Shown here: piece after piece, positions 23,164 to 44,700 of the stretch | Layout: every line of letters begins with the position of its first letter | Position numbering within the stretch: the first letter of the stretch is position 1 | NCBI GenBank assembly: GCA_030268105.1 | Contig: BSDZ01000003.1 | Location: 6,658,501 to 6,722,500 of the forward strand | Direction of reading: 5' to 3' | Source of the DNA: Volvox africanus | Taxonomy: Eukaryota; Chlorophyta; Chlorophyceae; Chlamydomonadales; Volvocaceae | Length of the DNA: 64,000 bases | Program-made: the position numbers and the translations under genes | The notes under the pieces: generated by a model | The model's input: the letters and a program-made list of their open reading frames with translations, nothing else | Databases searched by the model: none | What the model was told of the DNA's origin: nothing

Positions 23164-25308
23164 ATGACTGCTCGTGTCTTAACATCATTTATTTGCCGCC
23201 GGCGTACCCAATTTTCATCGCTCTGTGATAGGGTGTCGCCCCTGGCCGTAGGGTCGCTCGGTGACACATGCCAGCCATTAACGTCAGCACCTGCACATGA
23301 GCAGGCAGCGGACCAAGTGATACGCCTTTGGACTAGAAGATTTGGCCCGAACCTTTCATGTTCTGGCTGGCGAAGTGTCCATCACGACCACCAGCAGTGT
23401 GGCGACAAAAATAATCTCCACTGTAACGAGCGCCAACACGAGGGCCAAGGCGCGAGCCGGCGTCACCTGACTCTCGAGGAGATGGAAAAGGCCTGCTGGA
23501 GCTGCGACAAATTGGTTAAACGTGGGGGTCTCGTTTGCAACGGTTGCGAGACTATACAGCCTCCGGATGAAACCCTCAACTACTTTGAACTCTTCTCCTT
23601 GTGAGTCATTCGTAAGTCATTGCCAGTTTTATGATGCTAGCTCCATCTGCATGTGACTTTGTAAAGACAAAATGAATACCACAAGAACACACGCGTACAC
23701 GATTTGAAGGTTATACTCCGCATCACTGGGGTTATTCGGTGCCCTGTGCTCTGCTACCCTGTGATTTGCTTTCCGCGCTGTTGGACTTTATGCCGGCCTC
23801 TACCTCTATCCTCATCACCACCATCGGGTCCTTCTGCATCTCTTTTTTCAATGTTCCTTACTTCCATGAGGATCACCTCATGGAAATAATATCTCATATT
23901 ATCATACCAAGAGCAAGATTTCCATGAGAATACTCATTCCTTCCAAGTTCCAGACCTCTAAAGCAAGTCCCGTAACCGCCACCTGCTCGGGCCCTCTGGC
24001 ATACGGCCCTTGTCTATTCTTCGCTGCCTCCCTCCCTCCCTCCCTCCTTTCCTCCGAACTTCAATATCAACTTCAACATCAACATCAACCTGCTCAACCT
24101 CGGGCTCCGACGAATGCACCCGGCAGACCGGAGACCTCCTTTGACATCAACCCTCGGCTGCTGGAGAGGCGCTACAAGCAGCTGCACTGGAACGTACATC
24201 CCGACAAAATGGGTCAGAAGCCCACGGAGGAGCGGGAGTTTTCCGCCCAGCAAGCCTCCATCATCAACCTGGGTTACTCCATTTTGAAGTCGCCTCTGTC
24301 CCGAGCGAACTACCTGGTAGGTTTGAATGAGGAACTTAGATAGGACGGATCGGGAAGAGACAGACGGGAGCTGTTGGCGGGAGCTGATGGGAGTAGATTA
24401 CGAGGCCTTGCCTTCCCACTTCACACCCCGCCCCCATCGCTCCTGACTTCCATGAATTGGAATGGCGCTACCTCCCATAATCACACCAACCTGCGCTTTT
24501 AACTTGATCTGCAGTTTAGGTAACTTTGGTAAGTCGAGTTTTACCAACCCCGTTCGTGCAGTTGGCCCTTCGTGGCATTAGTGCCGGTGACAGTTTCGAA
24601 GGCACCCTGGAGGACCCCGAGTTGCTCGTGGAGGTACGTGAGGCGGACTGGGTGGTGGGCGGATGATTGAGGGAGGGTGATAGTGTGGGGTTTGTGATTG
24701 GCTTGAGGGGTAGCGGACAGAGCAGAGAGACCCTGAGGAAGTCCGCGAACGAAACCCGATATGTACGGCCCATGTCGTCCCGCCGTTGGTCTATGGGAGA
24801 AAGGTGTTGACGCGTGTGTCTGGATAGGCTCCAGAGTTACATGCGACATGCGACATGCGAAAGAGACGTGGCGGAGGCGTTGCAAGGATACAGTGTCCGC
24901 AGGATTTATGAAGGGAAAGGAATGGGGTTGTTGGACCGCCCTAGGTGACTCCGCACTTGTAAGTACCCCCCGCCCTTTCTCCTCCGGGCGCGGGGCTTAG
25001 AACCCCCAAGTGGCCCAAGACCAATAGATTTCTTCAGTTGAGTCCAGCACTTAAAAAATCCTGACGACCCAAGACCTCAACGATCCCAACAGGTCATGGA
25101 GGCGCGGGAGGAGGTGGAGGACACGGACGACCCCACCGCGCTGTCCGCCTTGCTGGTCCGCAATCGGCAGCAGCAGGCAGGTCTGGTGGCAGAGCTGTCG
25201 GCGGCCTTCCGTGCTGACGACATGAAGGCGGCGGTGGCGCTCACGAACCAGCTCCAGTACGTTGCCAAATTGGAACAAGAGATCATCAAGAAGCTGCCAC
25301 AGTTGTGA
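23164..25308 (+). CDS. HSCB: HscB/Jac1-type J-domain co-chaperone for Fe-S cluster biogenesis
   Basis: Four exons join in frame: 23164-23600, 24127-24316, 24562-24633 and 25093-25308, giving 304 residues. The N-terminus is Arg/Ser-rich and lacks acidic residues at first, fitting a mitochondrial presequence. Next comes a four-Cys zinc-binding site (C111, C114, C125, C128) as in eukaryotic HSC20. The J domain follows, with the HPD tripeptide at 170-172 (NVHPDKMG), which activates the Hsp70 partner. The C-terminal three-helix domain (EAREEVEDTDD onward) binds the scaffold ISCU. Its role is transfer of Fe-S clusters from ISCU in the mitochondrial matrix. It shares a short upstream region with the divergent omega-amidase gene. 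Confidence 0.93.
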
Positions 25309-27486
25309 TGGTTGTTGGACCAATGACAGGCCGAGCCGTGACTCTTTCGTTTGGATGCAAATCTCTATTGAGAGTTGACACAGCAAAACTGAAGTCGTGT
25401 AGGCATCCGGAGTGAAGTCGCGACAGTATCAAGGAGGACGTGTGTTTATGTGTGTGTGGTTGTTAGCACGCGTAGGGACAAGGTTTAAGGTTTGGGTTTT
25501 ATATTGGCGTGGTGGGTGGGGTTTTTTAGCAGCCGCTTAGCCAGCCACGAAGCCGCTGCGCCACATGCATCTAAATGTGTTTGGTGCGGCATTCCTGAAA
25601 ACGACGATATGAATAACAAGATACGAACGGAGAGGCCCTGCCCTTCAACAGACCGCAGCATCGTTTGCATTCCCAAACCTTTTGCGCGGCCTCTTCTCTT
25701 CGTACCCAGGAAGTTGCAACCTCACCCTCACTTGTGTGGAAGAGTCCTTGTTGGAAAGGAAAGCGCCCCGCCCTCTCCCTCTCCCTGGGGGGAATTACTT
25801 CTTTCTTCCTTCTCCTTCTCTTGTATATACATATATCGCTCATCTCAACAGTCCTAAGGCATGACGGATGGCGCTAGGGTGACATAAATGGAGGTAACAT
25901 TTCAAAAGTGTTTTGATTGGATCTTTGCCGGTGGACAGTTACATGCTTGATCGGCCCTTGCGAAGATGCCCCTGGTGAGTCTTACTCAAGGGAGATGTTC
26001 CGTTCCACACTGTATGTTCCGATGTACGCTCCGTGCTACTGGCAGCCCATTTGCGTGTGTTCATGCGTTGCATTTCCAATGGCCGGCCCGACAACGCTTT
26101 TCACGTTCCACGAGCATGTGTGTGTGTGCGTGTGTGTGTGTCTGCCTATGAATTCTTCAACCAGTGTAGCCAAGTAAGGCCACGTCAACAAAACTTCATA
26201 GTTTTCCCTCGTGCCTTCACGTACCATTGCCGTCCACATTGAGTTGGCTAATGCATCATTAAGACTTTGCTACCCGGATTTCCTTGCCATCACGCCAGCT
26301 ATGAGTCCGCTGATACATACACGAGAGGGACTAGCAGCGGCTCCACAGCCCCCACAATGCAGTCATGTTGCATTGGAGCGTCGCTCGCACTGGACATGAC
26401 ATGTGTGGGTATATCTACTAATCCTCACGCTATTCGGTGTCCCGAAGGTGGAACATCTATTTTTCTTACAACGCCTGGCGCCGCCGCCACGTTTCAGGCG
26501 AAACATAACTCGCACGCATCACGAAAACAGAACTCGGTCTCGCGGCAAGCAGGGTCCGAAGGACAGGGAAGCGCATTAGAGCACACTAGGGCATCCGAGC
26601 ATTAAGGGGGGGCCGCTGGCTACCTCCCTTCCCTCCCCAGCCCAGTACCATGTACCCAACCGAACTGATGATGATTGCACCCCGCGCATTTCGAATTTTG
26701 CTTCCGCCCGCTAGCCTGAAGTGAGCCTCCCCACAACCACCGAACGAAATCAAATTCCGTCGGTCTGCAACCCACTGCCCAGGAACACACGCTCGCCCGC
26801 ATATCCGTCTCGAAATCGCACGTGCGACTGAATCAGCAAGTAGCGTCCATTTTCAAGACGACATATGCATGACCGGCCCCTCGTCATACACACACACACA
26901 TACACACAACCCCACATAGAGACATGTCGTGTTAGACATGTACATTTTTCTCTTCCAGGCCGGCGAGTGGGTAAGGATGGTGATTTCCTGCAGACAGGAT
27001 TTAGTCTTCTCATCAAGCTTTGTTCGTTCGGTCCTGTTGCATGAGTTCCAAGACGCTCAGGGTAGTGTCATCGCATGCGATGCATACCCTGTCCAGGACT
27101 GCAGCTCCATGCCACGCTCCGGGGAACGCCATGTGGGCTGTCAATGCGGACGGTGCGTCGTGACTCATACGCTCATGGGGCCACTGAGGAACCTCTCCTT
27201 TCCCCCCGTGTCACCAGGGCTGTTCCATAAGGGGCGGTAGCCAGTGGCGATCCCAGGGACCCGAAACTGGTCATTTTCCTCTTGGCCCTTCCCTCGGCCA
27301 CCGTGTCCGAGAGCCAGGCCACAGCTTTGTGTCCCCCCCTCCGAAAACTATTGTTGTGTGTTAGTGTCAGCTCCGCCCAAGGCGGGTTCGACCCATTTCG
27401 TTCGGTTTGGCAGTTGTGTACAAAAGTCAACCCTTATCTAAGTCAACCCTTATAAAGGCCAGGTAAAGATAAGACCAGCCCGCGCG
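25309..27486. other. Convergent intergenic region between HscB and the SNARE gene
   Basis: No gene recognised. It holds the two 3' UTRs and a GT-rich microsatellite at about 26117-26140. Short open frames carry no motif or splice support. Confidence 0.45.
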
Positions 27487-29235
27487 TTATGCGCGGCGGA
27501 TGATAACGATGATAAGCATAAGCACTATAAGGCAGATGAGCGCAATGATGCATACGAACATGCGCCCGCGCTTCTGCGTCGTCTCCGCGGACTTGAGCTG
27601 CTTGACACCCTCCTCCACCTACGGCACAGAGTCGCATGGACCGGGGGCCGTAGGGCCAGGAAGAGTGTTAAATAATCGCCTGGACACGTGGACAGGTGCA
27701 GGCGGCCGGGATCACTGGTGGCGGAAGCTGGCGGAGCGAGCAAGTTGCGTGGGAGGATAACAGAGTCGCATGCTTGAGGCGCGCGCCCACCTTGACCGCT
27801 GTCTGAGTGATGTTTTGGTCGATTCGGTCCAGCATGGTCCCCTGCTCGATCACCAGTGTGGCCAGGTCCTTCATGATCTGCGCCAGCTCCGCAATCGTCT
27901 CCACGATCTTGCGGATTTCCGTATCCCTCTCACTGACCAGATCCGTGGAGATGTCCACCATGGCCAACTGGGCCTGAGTGAAGCCCGGGTCAGCCAACTC
28001 ACCGCCAGTTCTGCGGGAGCACAAATGCGCGCGCCGGTGTGGGGCATACCAAACCCGAAGCATGGCGGATGCTAACAATTTACGATTTCTGACACAAATA
28101 ACGACATAGTAAGATGGTGCGTCCTCATGTATGCTTAATGTGTCAAGCCAGAGGTTTCTTGACCTTCTGCAATCCTGATACCGATTTTGAACTTGCATCC
28201 ACCGCCGCCGACTTTTTGTTTTCCTTACCGTGTCCCGTCGTCCTCCTCTATCAAGCCGATAGACGAGCCCTTCTCCATGCCTTTTTGCTCCTCCACCTTG
28301 TTCAGGAAGCGAGTTTCCTCTCGCCGGAACTCAAGTGAAAGCTTGAATAGAGCCTACAACACAGGGATGTGCTACGAAGGTTTGCATCTGCTACACATAC
28401 ACACACACACACGCATTGTCCTGACAGGTGGATCCTCCCTCCCCTCTCCCGGCTCTGCAGTCCCTCCCCTTTCACCGGTCTGAGGGAGGAGTATAATATG
28501 CACACCCGCAGCATATCCATGCACACCCGACCTTCCAGAACATGCCGAACGCCAGTCAGCCATACCCCTCCCCAATGCTCCCGCGCGCAATGTTAGGATT
28601 CACTATGGCGTACCTGCGCCAGCTGCTGCTGCACTTGCTTCCGAATTTCCGCATCGTCTTGCGCCCCCGTCGTTTCGCCCACGATGCGGATGGCCGCTTC
28701 TAGCCGTTTGAAGCTCTGCTGTACCTCGCGGGTGAGCGTCTCCGCGTGCACCTGAGCTTCGCTTTCGCCATCAAATGTTACCAATAATGCTTTTGCGTGG
28801 TATCTGGAGCAGCGGACCGACCGGTTCAGTGCCAGAGAAGTTGATCGTCGCGCAAGGGTACAGGCTTGCCGGCTTCAGACTTACTCTTTCAGCTTGGAGA
28901 TGCGTTCCTTTAAAATTTTTAGCTCCTGTCGAACCCTTTCGGATTGCTGGACCCAAATTGGAGCTACGGACGAACTGGTAGAAGGTCCCGGTGCCTCAAC
29001 GTCGGATGAATTCCCCAAAGCTGCACTTATCAGCTTCTCCGTCGCCCTTCACAAACCATCAAACAATTGAGCTACAGTTTCATAACTAGAAGCCGCTGTA
29101 AGAAGCCTTCTATCGACATACATCAACTTACTTATCGCTATGCGCAACCGTTCCAATACCTTGAAGCCGACGTGCCTCATTTCGTATCCTTATGAACTGT
29201 TGCGTAAGGTTTCGGGTCGAGCCGTAGGGAGGCAT
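27487..29235 (-). CDS. Qa-SNARE of the SYP4/TLG2 (syntaxin-16) type
   Basis: Six minus-strand exons join in frame: 29132-29235, 28885-29046, 28614-28803, 28229-28353, 27791-28010 and 27487-27618, giving 310 residues, the usual size for SYP4. The N-terminus has the short RNLTQQFIRIRNEARR peptide that matches the start of SYP4/TLG2 proteins, where it binds the SM protein VPS45. The Habc helices follow (KILKERISKLKEYHAKALL). The SNARE motif contains SERDTEIRKIVETIAELAQI and the zero-layer Gln at 250 (IEQGTMLDRID). Residues 288-307 form a C-terminal membrane anchor. SYP4 SNAREs act at the trans-Golgi/early endosome in vesicle fusion. Confidence 0.93.
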
Positions 29236-30344
29236 TCGTGCCAAGCTGATAACTGTTCACGTTGACTACAATAGTGTGATTTCCTGGCTCTAGCTGATTG
29301 AAAGAGTCAAAGCAGTTGCAGCCAACAACTGATCGGCAAAGAGCCCTGAAATGAGTACGTCGTTGGCGGAGTAGTTGATTAGAAGACGCTTCTGCAGCAC
29401 AAGAAACGTCCGCTAAAGATCAACAAAACCTCATTGTGATGGCCTTAGATCTCCTTGTAAAATCAGCTTCCGTGTCATGAAAAAATCCTATTCCTTCTCT
29501 GCCGTTATGGGTATCGTTAATCGTGACGTACAACTTCCCTTGCAGTACGATTACGGACCTTAAAATAAGATCACGATGTCCTCTGATTATAGCTTCTAAG
29601 GGCATGTTTCATATGCAGATTCTCAAAGCGCAAAGTCGCCATCCCGAAGAACGTTAAGAGCAAAACTTGCTCTTCCCTTCTTAATTCTGCTTGGATCTAT
29701 CTAGTGTCTGGATTTTGAGGTAATGTCAGAAACTCTGGAAATGCCGTTGTAATGTTAACCTGGTAATCTGGTATTCTGAAGTTGATGATACAACTTACAA
29801 GCTTACATGAGGTCTTAAGGCCTGAACGAGCCAGCTTGGTTGCTTGTCGTACAATTTACTTCAGAGTCATCGACTCATCTTCTACCAACTCATGGCATGT
29901 GTGCTTTACCCTGGTTTGGTTCAGACAGTGAACTGTAAGTCTTTTCATACCTGGCCGATAACGAGAGATACGCAACAGGTCCTACATGGCCCTATCCAGT
30001 CCTACCTGCTTCTTCTCCTCTTTTCGGGCTGAGACATAACCATCTTCACATACATGCACACCTATGCACATGTAATGCAGCTGGTAATCACGGTATTTCG
30101 GACAGTTTGGTTGCAGCATTCCTTGTCCGTCAGGCTCTCAGGCTCTCAGGCAGGCTCTCAGGCAGGCTCCCAGGTGAATAGGTGAATAAAGCCCCGCCCA
30201 AATCCGATACACCAGCAGCTTCCAATGTCAATATGTCGCCCTGACACCCACCCCTACCATCCCAGGGTATAAGGCCCACGGCTTATATTTGTTTTCCTAA
30301 CGCGCTGATCATCGCTTGACATCTCCTTTCCTTTCTGTGATTTG
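29236..30344. other. Region upstream of the SNARE gene
   Basis: No coding segment recognised. A short tandem run of CAGGCTCT units occurs at about 30134-30175. Confidence 0.4.
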
Positions 30345-30533
30345 GAGAGCCACTTCACTTCATGCAGCTTCATGTGGCTGCATCTGTTTAAGTTAAGACT
30401 GCATATTCCTATTCTCCGCGTCCTTAGTACAAGTTCCACATCATCTTCCACGCATGCGGTTGCTGTGACCCGTCGTTTCTGCTGCCGCCAGTGCCAGCAC
30501 GTATAAACACATCACGTGGACGCAGCGCAGAAA
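30345..30533 (+). repeat. Left inverted repeat of a 2.1-kb structure
   Basis: About 185 bp that recur inverted at 32265-32453 with roughly 85-90% identity by eye. The best-conserved part lies at the inner end, and the outermost 25 bp are weaker. Both copies contain GCGTCCACGTGATGTGTTTA when read in the right-copy orientation. Confidence 0.85.
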
Positions 30534-32264
30534 CACCTCTTACGTTGTCCACGGATGTCAGCATTTCACCCGGCAGATGAGGTTGTTCACTGACCTGGGG
30601 GCGCTGCCATCCCTGTCGTATGTTTCCCTAAACTGCACCAGTGACATCGGTGCAATGTTCGGAGTTGCGGACCACCTGCTGGGGCTAGCCGTCCTGCCAC
30701 CGTCTTTGTCAACGTCGATGTCAGGAGTAGTTAGGGACTGCAGCCAAGCAGCCAAGCAGGCATGCACGGTGTCAACAGAACGCCGCCCGCTCATGTCAGT
30801 ATCTTATCCTGCTGTTTTGACGTACTGATTTATTTTACGTTGGGACCAGAACTCAGATGGAGGAGAGTATGTTCCTGTGCCCTTACTCAAGGGCTTGATA
30901 AGTATGAGGGTGTTGTATCTCTGTCATGTCCACCTAAGCAAAGGCCTGATAGGAAGATGTCCAGATTGACACGGTCCATCCCGGATACTCCCCGTAGACA
31001 CCCCAGGATACTACAAAGGGCACAGCAGATACGGCCTGGTCAATTTCAGTAAGTTCTAGGCTGTTCTTTTATGTGGGGACGTGTGTGTGGCGACTGTCAG
31101 CTATGGCGCTTGTGAGATATTGAGGAGACGAGGGAAAAGGGGCATGCAGGAATATGAAGACAGCTCACATCTCACATGTAATAATTGGAGTGGGGAGGTA
31201 GGCCGCAGAGGTTGCTGTGACCTGGGACAACATGTCCATGATCATGACCATAGTAGGGTCAACCGAGCCTCAAGATGTCTGCTAGCTTGTGGTAGCTGAT
31301 ATGTATCAGTGGTAGCTCGGCTAACCAGCAGCTGCCTCCTGAAGCTTTGTGAAAACTTGGAAGGGGACAGGATCGCGGATCAGCCATGCATAGAACCGCG
31401 ACTTAAACCCTTCCACAAACGTTCCTAAATCCCTGAAATGTCAGGAATAGAAAGCGCTGACCGGCTTTCAAAAGGCTTGCCCATGTCGTGAAGCCACTCG
31501 TCTACCTCTGTGGAGTAGTGGTCAGCTGCTTCCGGTCCGGGGACTACTGGTGGGGACGTCCACTGGTGGGGACTACGACCCTGGTGGGACGTCTGCTGTG
31601 GCTCACATGCCTCGCACGGTGCCACATCGACTGCAGTCATGGACTCAGTGGTCGTTGGCTTGCGAGCTGCCACGCCAACTGCAGGCTTGAAGAGTGATGG
31701 AACAGTCTTGGCTTGCGAGGGCTCCTCATCCCGTTAGTTCAGCCACGTGCATGTCATCCTCGTCGTGGAGGTAGCTGTCCTATTCCACGGTGTCCAGCGC
31801 GCCTGTAGGGTAAGCACTCTCCGACCTCCATAACCCTGGGCCGCATCATCCTCACCTCTATTAGCAACCTCGTTGGCCTTCGGGACTGGAATCAATACTG
31901 CTTCATCGACTTCTGGACGTTGCCAAACGTTTATAGAAGAGTCATACCGTGTACTCTGCTCCTTGCCATACCGCACCTGCATGGTTGTGTGCGTGGAATT
32001 GGTGAAGGGTCGTATGCGCTGGTTGGTAAGGAGAAGAAACGTAGGAGTAAAGGACGGGGAAGTGGCCAAGAAAAGGAGTAGCTTGTCTGAATGGAGGACC
32101 CAACTGTACCCATCCCGATTCGCCGGCTCTTACCTGCCGGCCTCTGGCTGGCCAGCCAGCCAGCCAGCCAGCCAGCCAGAGGCCGCCTCCAGTACCTGCT
32201 CTCCACGCCACCTCAAAGATCGGGTGACATGCCGACAACCATCAACGACCAAATAAAGGGCTCT
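30534..32264. other. Interior of the inverted-repeat structure, possible decayed mobile element
   Basis: About 1.7 kb with only broken open frames. Minus-strand frames at 31425-31673 and 31734-32069 could be remnants of an element protein, but no transposase, integrase or reverse transcriptase motif was recognised. A (CCAG)n run lies at about 32148-32178. Confidence 0.35.
30929..31042. repeat. Dispersed repeat, copy 1
   Basis: Shares CACGGTCCATCC, then CGTAGA.ACCCCAGGATAC and flanking bases with 58958-59069. It lies inside the inverted-repeat structure at 30345-32453. Confidence 0.7.
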
Positions 32265-32453
32265 GCGCTGCGTCCACGTGATGTGTTTATACGTGCCGGC
32301 ACTGGCCGCGGCAGCAGCAACGACGGGTCACAGCAATCGCATGCACGGAAGACGATGTGGAGCTTGTACTAAGGACGCGGAGAATAGGAATATGCGGTCT
32401 TAACTTAAACAGGTGCAGCTGTGTCCGTGAAGTGAGGTCCTTATCCAAATCAC
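32265..32453 (-). repeat. Right inverted repeat of a 2.1-kb structure
   Basis: Inverted partner of 30345-30533. Target-site duplications could not be identified with confidence outside the repeats. Confidence 0.85.
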
Positions 32454-33287
32454 ATTCCAGCAGTCGCCCCCAGCATGTACATATTATTACAAGTGAGCCT
32501 TGATTGCATCAGCTGCTGGATGCAGCTTCTGATTGGTTGCTTGACTCACAAACTCGTTGGAGCTGCATGCGTGCAGCTGGAGATCCACATATGTCTACCA
32601 CGTGCTGTACGTACGTGTTCAGCGCCGTAACCTCTCCCGTATCATCACAGGCACCACCTAACACTCTGTCAAAAACTTTAAGAGGCTCCCTCCACCTCTA
32701 CAAGTTGTCCGCCCCCTCCTACCCACGGAACGCCGATGGCACCGTCCCTCCGTCCCCCACCCTCTTCCGGTCCTGAGCATCCGCCCGCCACATCCGCATG
32801 TCGGCTAATCGCTCCACCTTTCTCTTGCTCCACCTTTCTCCTCCAAACACTCTACCCTTGCAAACCCTACATATATCGACACACAGACAGCAGCACATCC
32901 GCTTTTCAAAGAGCAACAAGGCCACATGGCCAAAATTGTCCATGTCAAGTCTAAGTCAAAGCTGTCAAAGCGCCGAAATGTGTCGAAACTTCCAAACAAG
33001 CCCGGTGGCTCTACTAGACCGAGGTGCGCCTCTTCGTTCCTCCACCCGCCCAAATTTATAGGACGTTCCCAGCGGCCAGCAGGAACAGCGAGTTCGTCAA
33101 CTCCAGCATAAACACACACACGTATAATTTAGTCACGGCCACATTGTTGCCAACAGCAGCGCCGTGGTATCAGCTCCCTCCCGGAACTCAGGAGTGCTCC
33201 CCTCCCCCTCGTTACGCCAGGCTACCCTGCCGCGTACCAGGGTTTCTCCCGCTCATGTGCGGGCACACACCCTCCCACTAGCTTCCG
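32454..33287. other. Downstream region of the acyl-CoA synthetase gene
   Basis: No gene recognised. A TTACA (TGTAA on minus) at about 32486 could serve the LACS transcript, but that would imply an 800-base 3' UTR. Confidence 0.35.
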
Positions 33288-41341
<8,054 letters not shown>

Positions 41342-41783
41342 TATGGCCCGCTGAAGGGGACTCTTTGCCCGCGGAGCTTCGTGTCGGGGGTCCACGCGCG
41401 CTAAGTCCTTGCTACTGAGCAGGTAATGCTCTGCTATCGATATTTGAGATTGTATTGTTGAAGCCTTTGCAGTATAGAAGCTGACGGGATTTTGTGTCTG
41501 AAGAGTACAGACGGTTACATGTTGGTTGTTGCATGGTGTACACGTAGGCACCTTGAATAATGGACGCCCCACGGATACAATTGTCGTGAGCAATGATAAA
41601 AATCAATTCCAATGATAATTGTCATGATGGGACACTTAAGCCGGCGAAAATGCAGATCATATACAGTTGCCCTAGCCTAGATACATGCGTGGATGCTGAA
41701 CATTGCGAGCAATGAATATATTTAGGTTGGGTGTCGTTGGGTGTCGTTCGCCTCATATAGGGGAATTACGTTAGAATCGTAAA
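41342..41783. promoter_or_regulatory. Shared upstream region of LACS and the coiled-coil gene
   Basis: The 442 bp between the two divergent start codons must include both promoters. No specific element was recognised. Confidence 0.45.
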
Positions 41784-44700
41784 ATGTTTCTAAACGCTAA
41801 CGCTCCTATACCATTCTCTGGCAACCTTGGATCATCAGCTTATCCATACGTATATTATGGCGATCAGACGATCACATCGCAGCGTAGCGGCGGGACTGTT
41901 GCGTCAGAGGCGCACGGGGGCCGAGGGGTATCAGGAGCGCAGAACGCTGCGCCATTGCAATCCATACCTGTTACTCCATGGATCCATTCAACTCCAACAA
42001 CTAACGCTCCAGCAAGGCCAGGCCAACCGGCTGCACCAGGCCATACATTGATCTCGGGAGTTTCGGACATTGCAGCTTCAAACCCGCAAATGGAAGGTCT
42101 CCAACTGCAGAAAATTCAAGATCTTGAACGTGACTTGCAGCTTGCAAGTGTTCAGTGTGAACAGTACCAGCAGGAGGGCCGACTCGCACTTGCACAGGTT
42201 GAAAGCCTCACTACTGAGCTCGCAGCCGAGTCCCAGAGGTCAGAAGAACTTAGACGTCAGTTACTTGCCTTTGCTGCGGCGCACCAGGCATTGCAGGTGC
42301 GCACTTAGGGACCCAACTCAGGGGCGTGGTTTCCGTATCCCGACACGTTCATGGGCTGTGTATTTGATTTGGCACTGACCCCCGTGCCATCACGATGTTC
42401 TCAAATTCTTCATGCACTGGCAGCAAGCTTGGCGCATGTTCATGGTCGTACCACGCAATAGTTCGCCGCGGCCCCTCAATGCCACTGTGAACCACAGCGT
42501 ACCCAGCCAACGCGCCTGTGCTCATCTGCACCGCCTATGACAATAAGGTTTCAGGACAGTAAGAGATGCCCTATCGCGGGAGCAAGACAATCCCCCATTC
42601 ACCGCTGTCTTGATTGCTATCTACTACTGGTCTTTATTTTTTTATTGCGATGCGCTTCCCGGTCCCCATCCCAGGCGGAGCACCAGCGTCTCCTCGTGCA
42701 GCACACTGCCATCGTGCGAGAGCATGAGCACATGACGTCTGCACAAGCGGCGTCCTTGCGTGAACTGGAGGCGCGTCATGCAGACGTCTCTCGCCTGCAG
42801 CGCCTGCTTGAGGAGACGCAGGCGGCGGTCGCAGCAGTCAACGCAGAGGCAGCCTTGGCGGTAGGGCCCCAGCAAGGACATCCGGGGGGCGCAAGCGGGC
42901 ACAGGTACGCCGTCTGGCTTCACATGGTAATGGAGGCTAGAGGGGACAGGCACTGGATACCAAGTGATTTTGAACCAGTTGATTAGTACATGCAGATCTC
43001 AGTATGTCATGATATTTGATAATGTCTTATGGTTACAATTTCTGGGTCACATAAAGTTATCTCTACTGTATGTAGCACACCTTGTTCCGGGGCGCATTTT
43101 CCCCATAAGCCGCACGCGCGGGAAGGGTTGTTGGGTATCTGGCTGCTTATCTTGGTACATGGATACCTGTACGACCTGCGGCCCGCGCCCCAAGCAGGGC
43201 TTCCATACCCCCGGCGCGGCGAGTCAGCGGCGTGCATCTCTCTGTGGCTGAGGAGGAGCGATGGGCGCTACGGCTGCATAAGGCGGAGAGGGCACTGGAG
43301 GAGGAACGACGTGTAAGCGAGGACCTGCGGCAGCAGCTGAAAATGGCGGAGATGGAGTCGCGTGCCATGCAGAAGAAAGTGACGCAGGTGCGTACAGGTC
43401 AAGGTCAGGTATTTGTGATGCGGGTAGCAGGTTACGTAAAAATGGTTCAGTTAAAAGAAACTTAATTTGTCCGGGTTTCACCCTCATCTTGTTACGACAT
43501 TAGCGCCATCGATACCTCGCCCCTTCTTTTTTCACCATTTTTGTGATCTAATTTGTTGACATCTCCCCCCCCCCAAACGCGGTCATTTCCATGATTCCCT
43601 TCGGCTCAATCTGCGTCTTGAACCGTGCAGCTCGAAGGGGGGCTGGAGAGCCCATGCGGCAGCGCTATGCCGGTGGCCAACAGCGACCCCGTGCCGAAGT
43701 CACCTAGGGTCTTATCCCCGCTTTCCTTGGCAGCGCAGCCATTGGGGCCCACGTTTTCGGGTGGCCTTATAGGCCCTGGGAGCGGTCCGATGCATGCATT
43801 GGCTGGCATCCTGCCGCTCCCCGCAGGAGCGGCATTGGGTAGAGCAGCCAGCGCTGGCAGCGGCGTCGGACATGCCCATGCTGGCAGTGCGAAGCATGGG
43901 ACGCTCCGCAGTGCATTCGCGAGCGGGGCGCGGGGTGCCGTGAGCATTGGTGGCGCCGGTGGCAGCAGCAGCGGCAGCGGCAGCAGCGGCGCCACTCCGC
44001 AATCGCATCCGCACGAGGAGCAGGTGGCACGATTGAAGCAGGTGCGCGGCGCGTTTGGTAATATGGCGAAGGAATAGTCCGGACATCTACTTTGGCTCAG
44101 TGTCCGTTTGCCCATACTGGACTCCTCATAACCAAGTCGCCTTGGGCTGACTCAGTCGTTACGCCAGGTAAAATCCCACTTGAGGTGTGTTCCTGTTCTT
44201 GTTATGAGTTGCGTTCCTAAACAACGTCAAACAAAATGTCAAGGCTTGTCAATGCCTAAAAGACAATTCTTTTCCTCCCAATAGCTAGACCTTGTTGCGA
44301 GGATCCTAATGGGATTCTAATTCCAGACCGGTGATGTGCGTGCTGCACTTTCTATATGACCCAGGAGGTGGATGGGCTCCGATCTGACCTAACCCGGCTG
44401 GCTGCCACTGAGGAGATGCACCGAGTGACGGCGCGTGCAGCAGAGGACCGAGCCCGCGCCGCGGAGCTGGTGAGCCTGGACGTGCGGCGACAGTGTGACC
44501 AGGCGGCTCGGACTATTGGACGGCTGATTGACGAGAATAGCGAGCTGGTGACGAAAGTAAACGCCCAGGCGAATGCTCTAGCAGGTGAGGGGTCTGTGTG
44601 GACAGTCCTAGCGCCAAGGAGGGGTCTGCCACAAATGGGTCGGGCGAAGGGGTGGGAGGCTGGGCGGCGGTGCAGGGCACCTGTACCCCTGTCTCCTGTC

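Noticed and set aside
31425..32069. Two minus-strand frames that might be transposon protein remnants
   Set aside because: No catalytic or zinc-binding motif of any transposase, integrase or reverse transcriptase could be seen.
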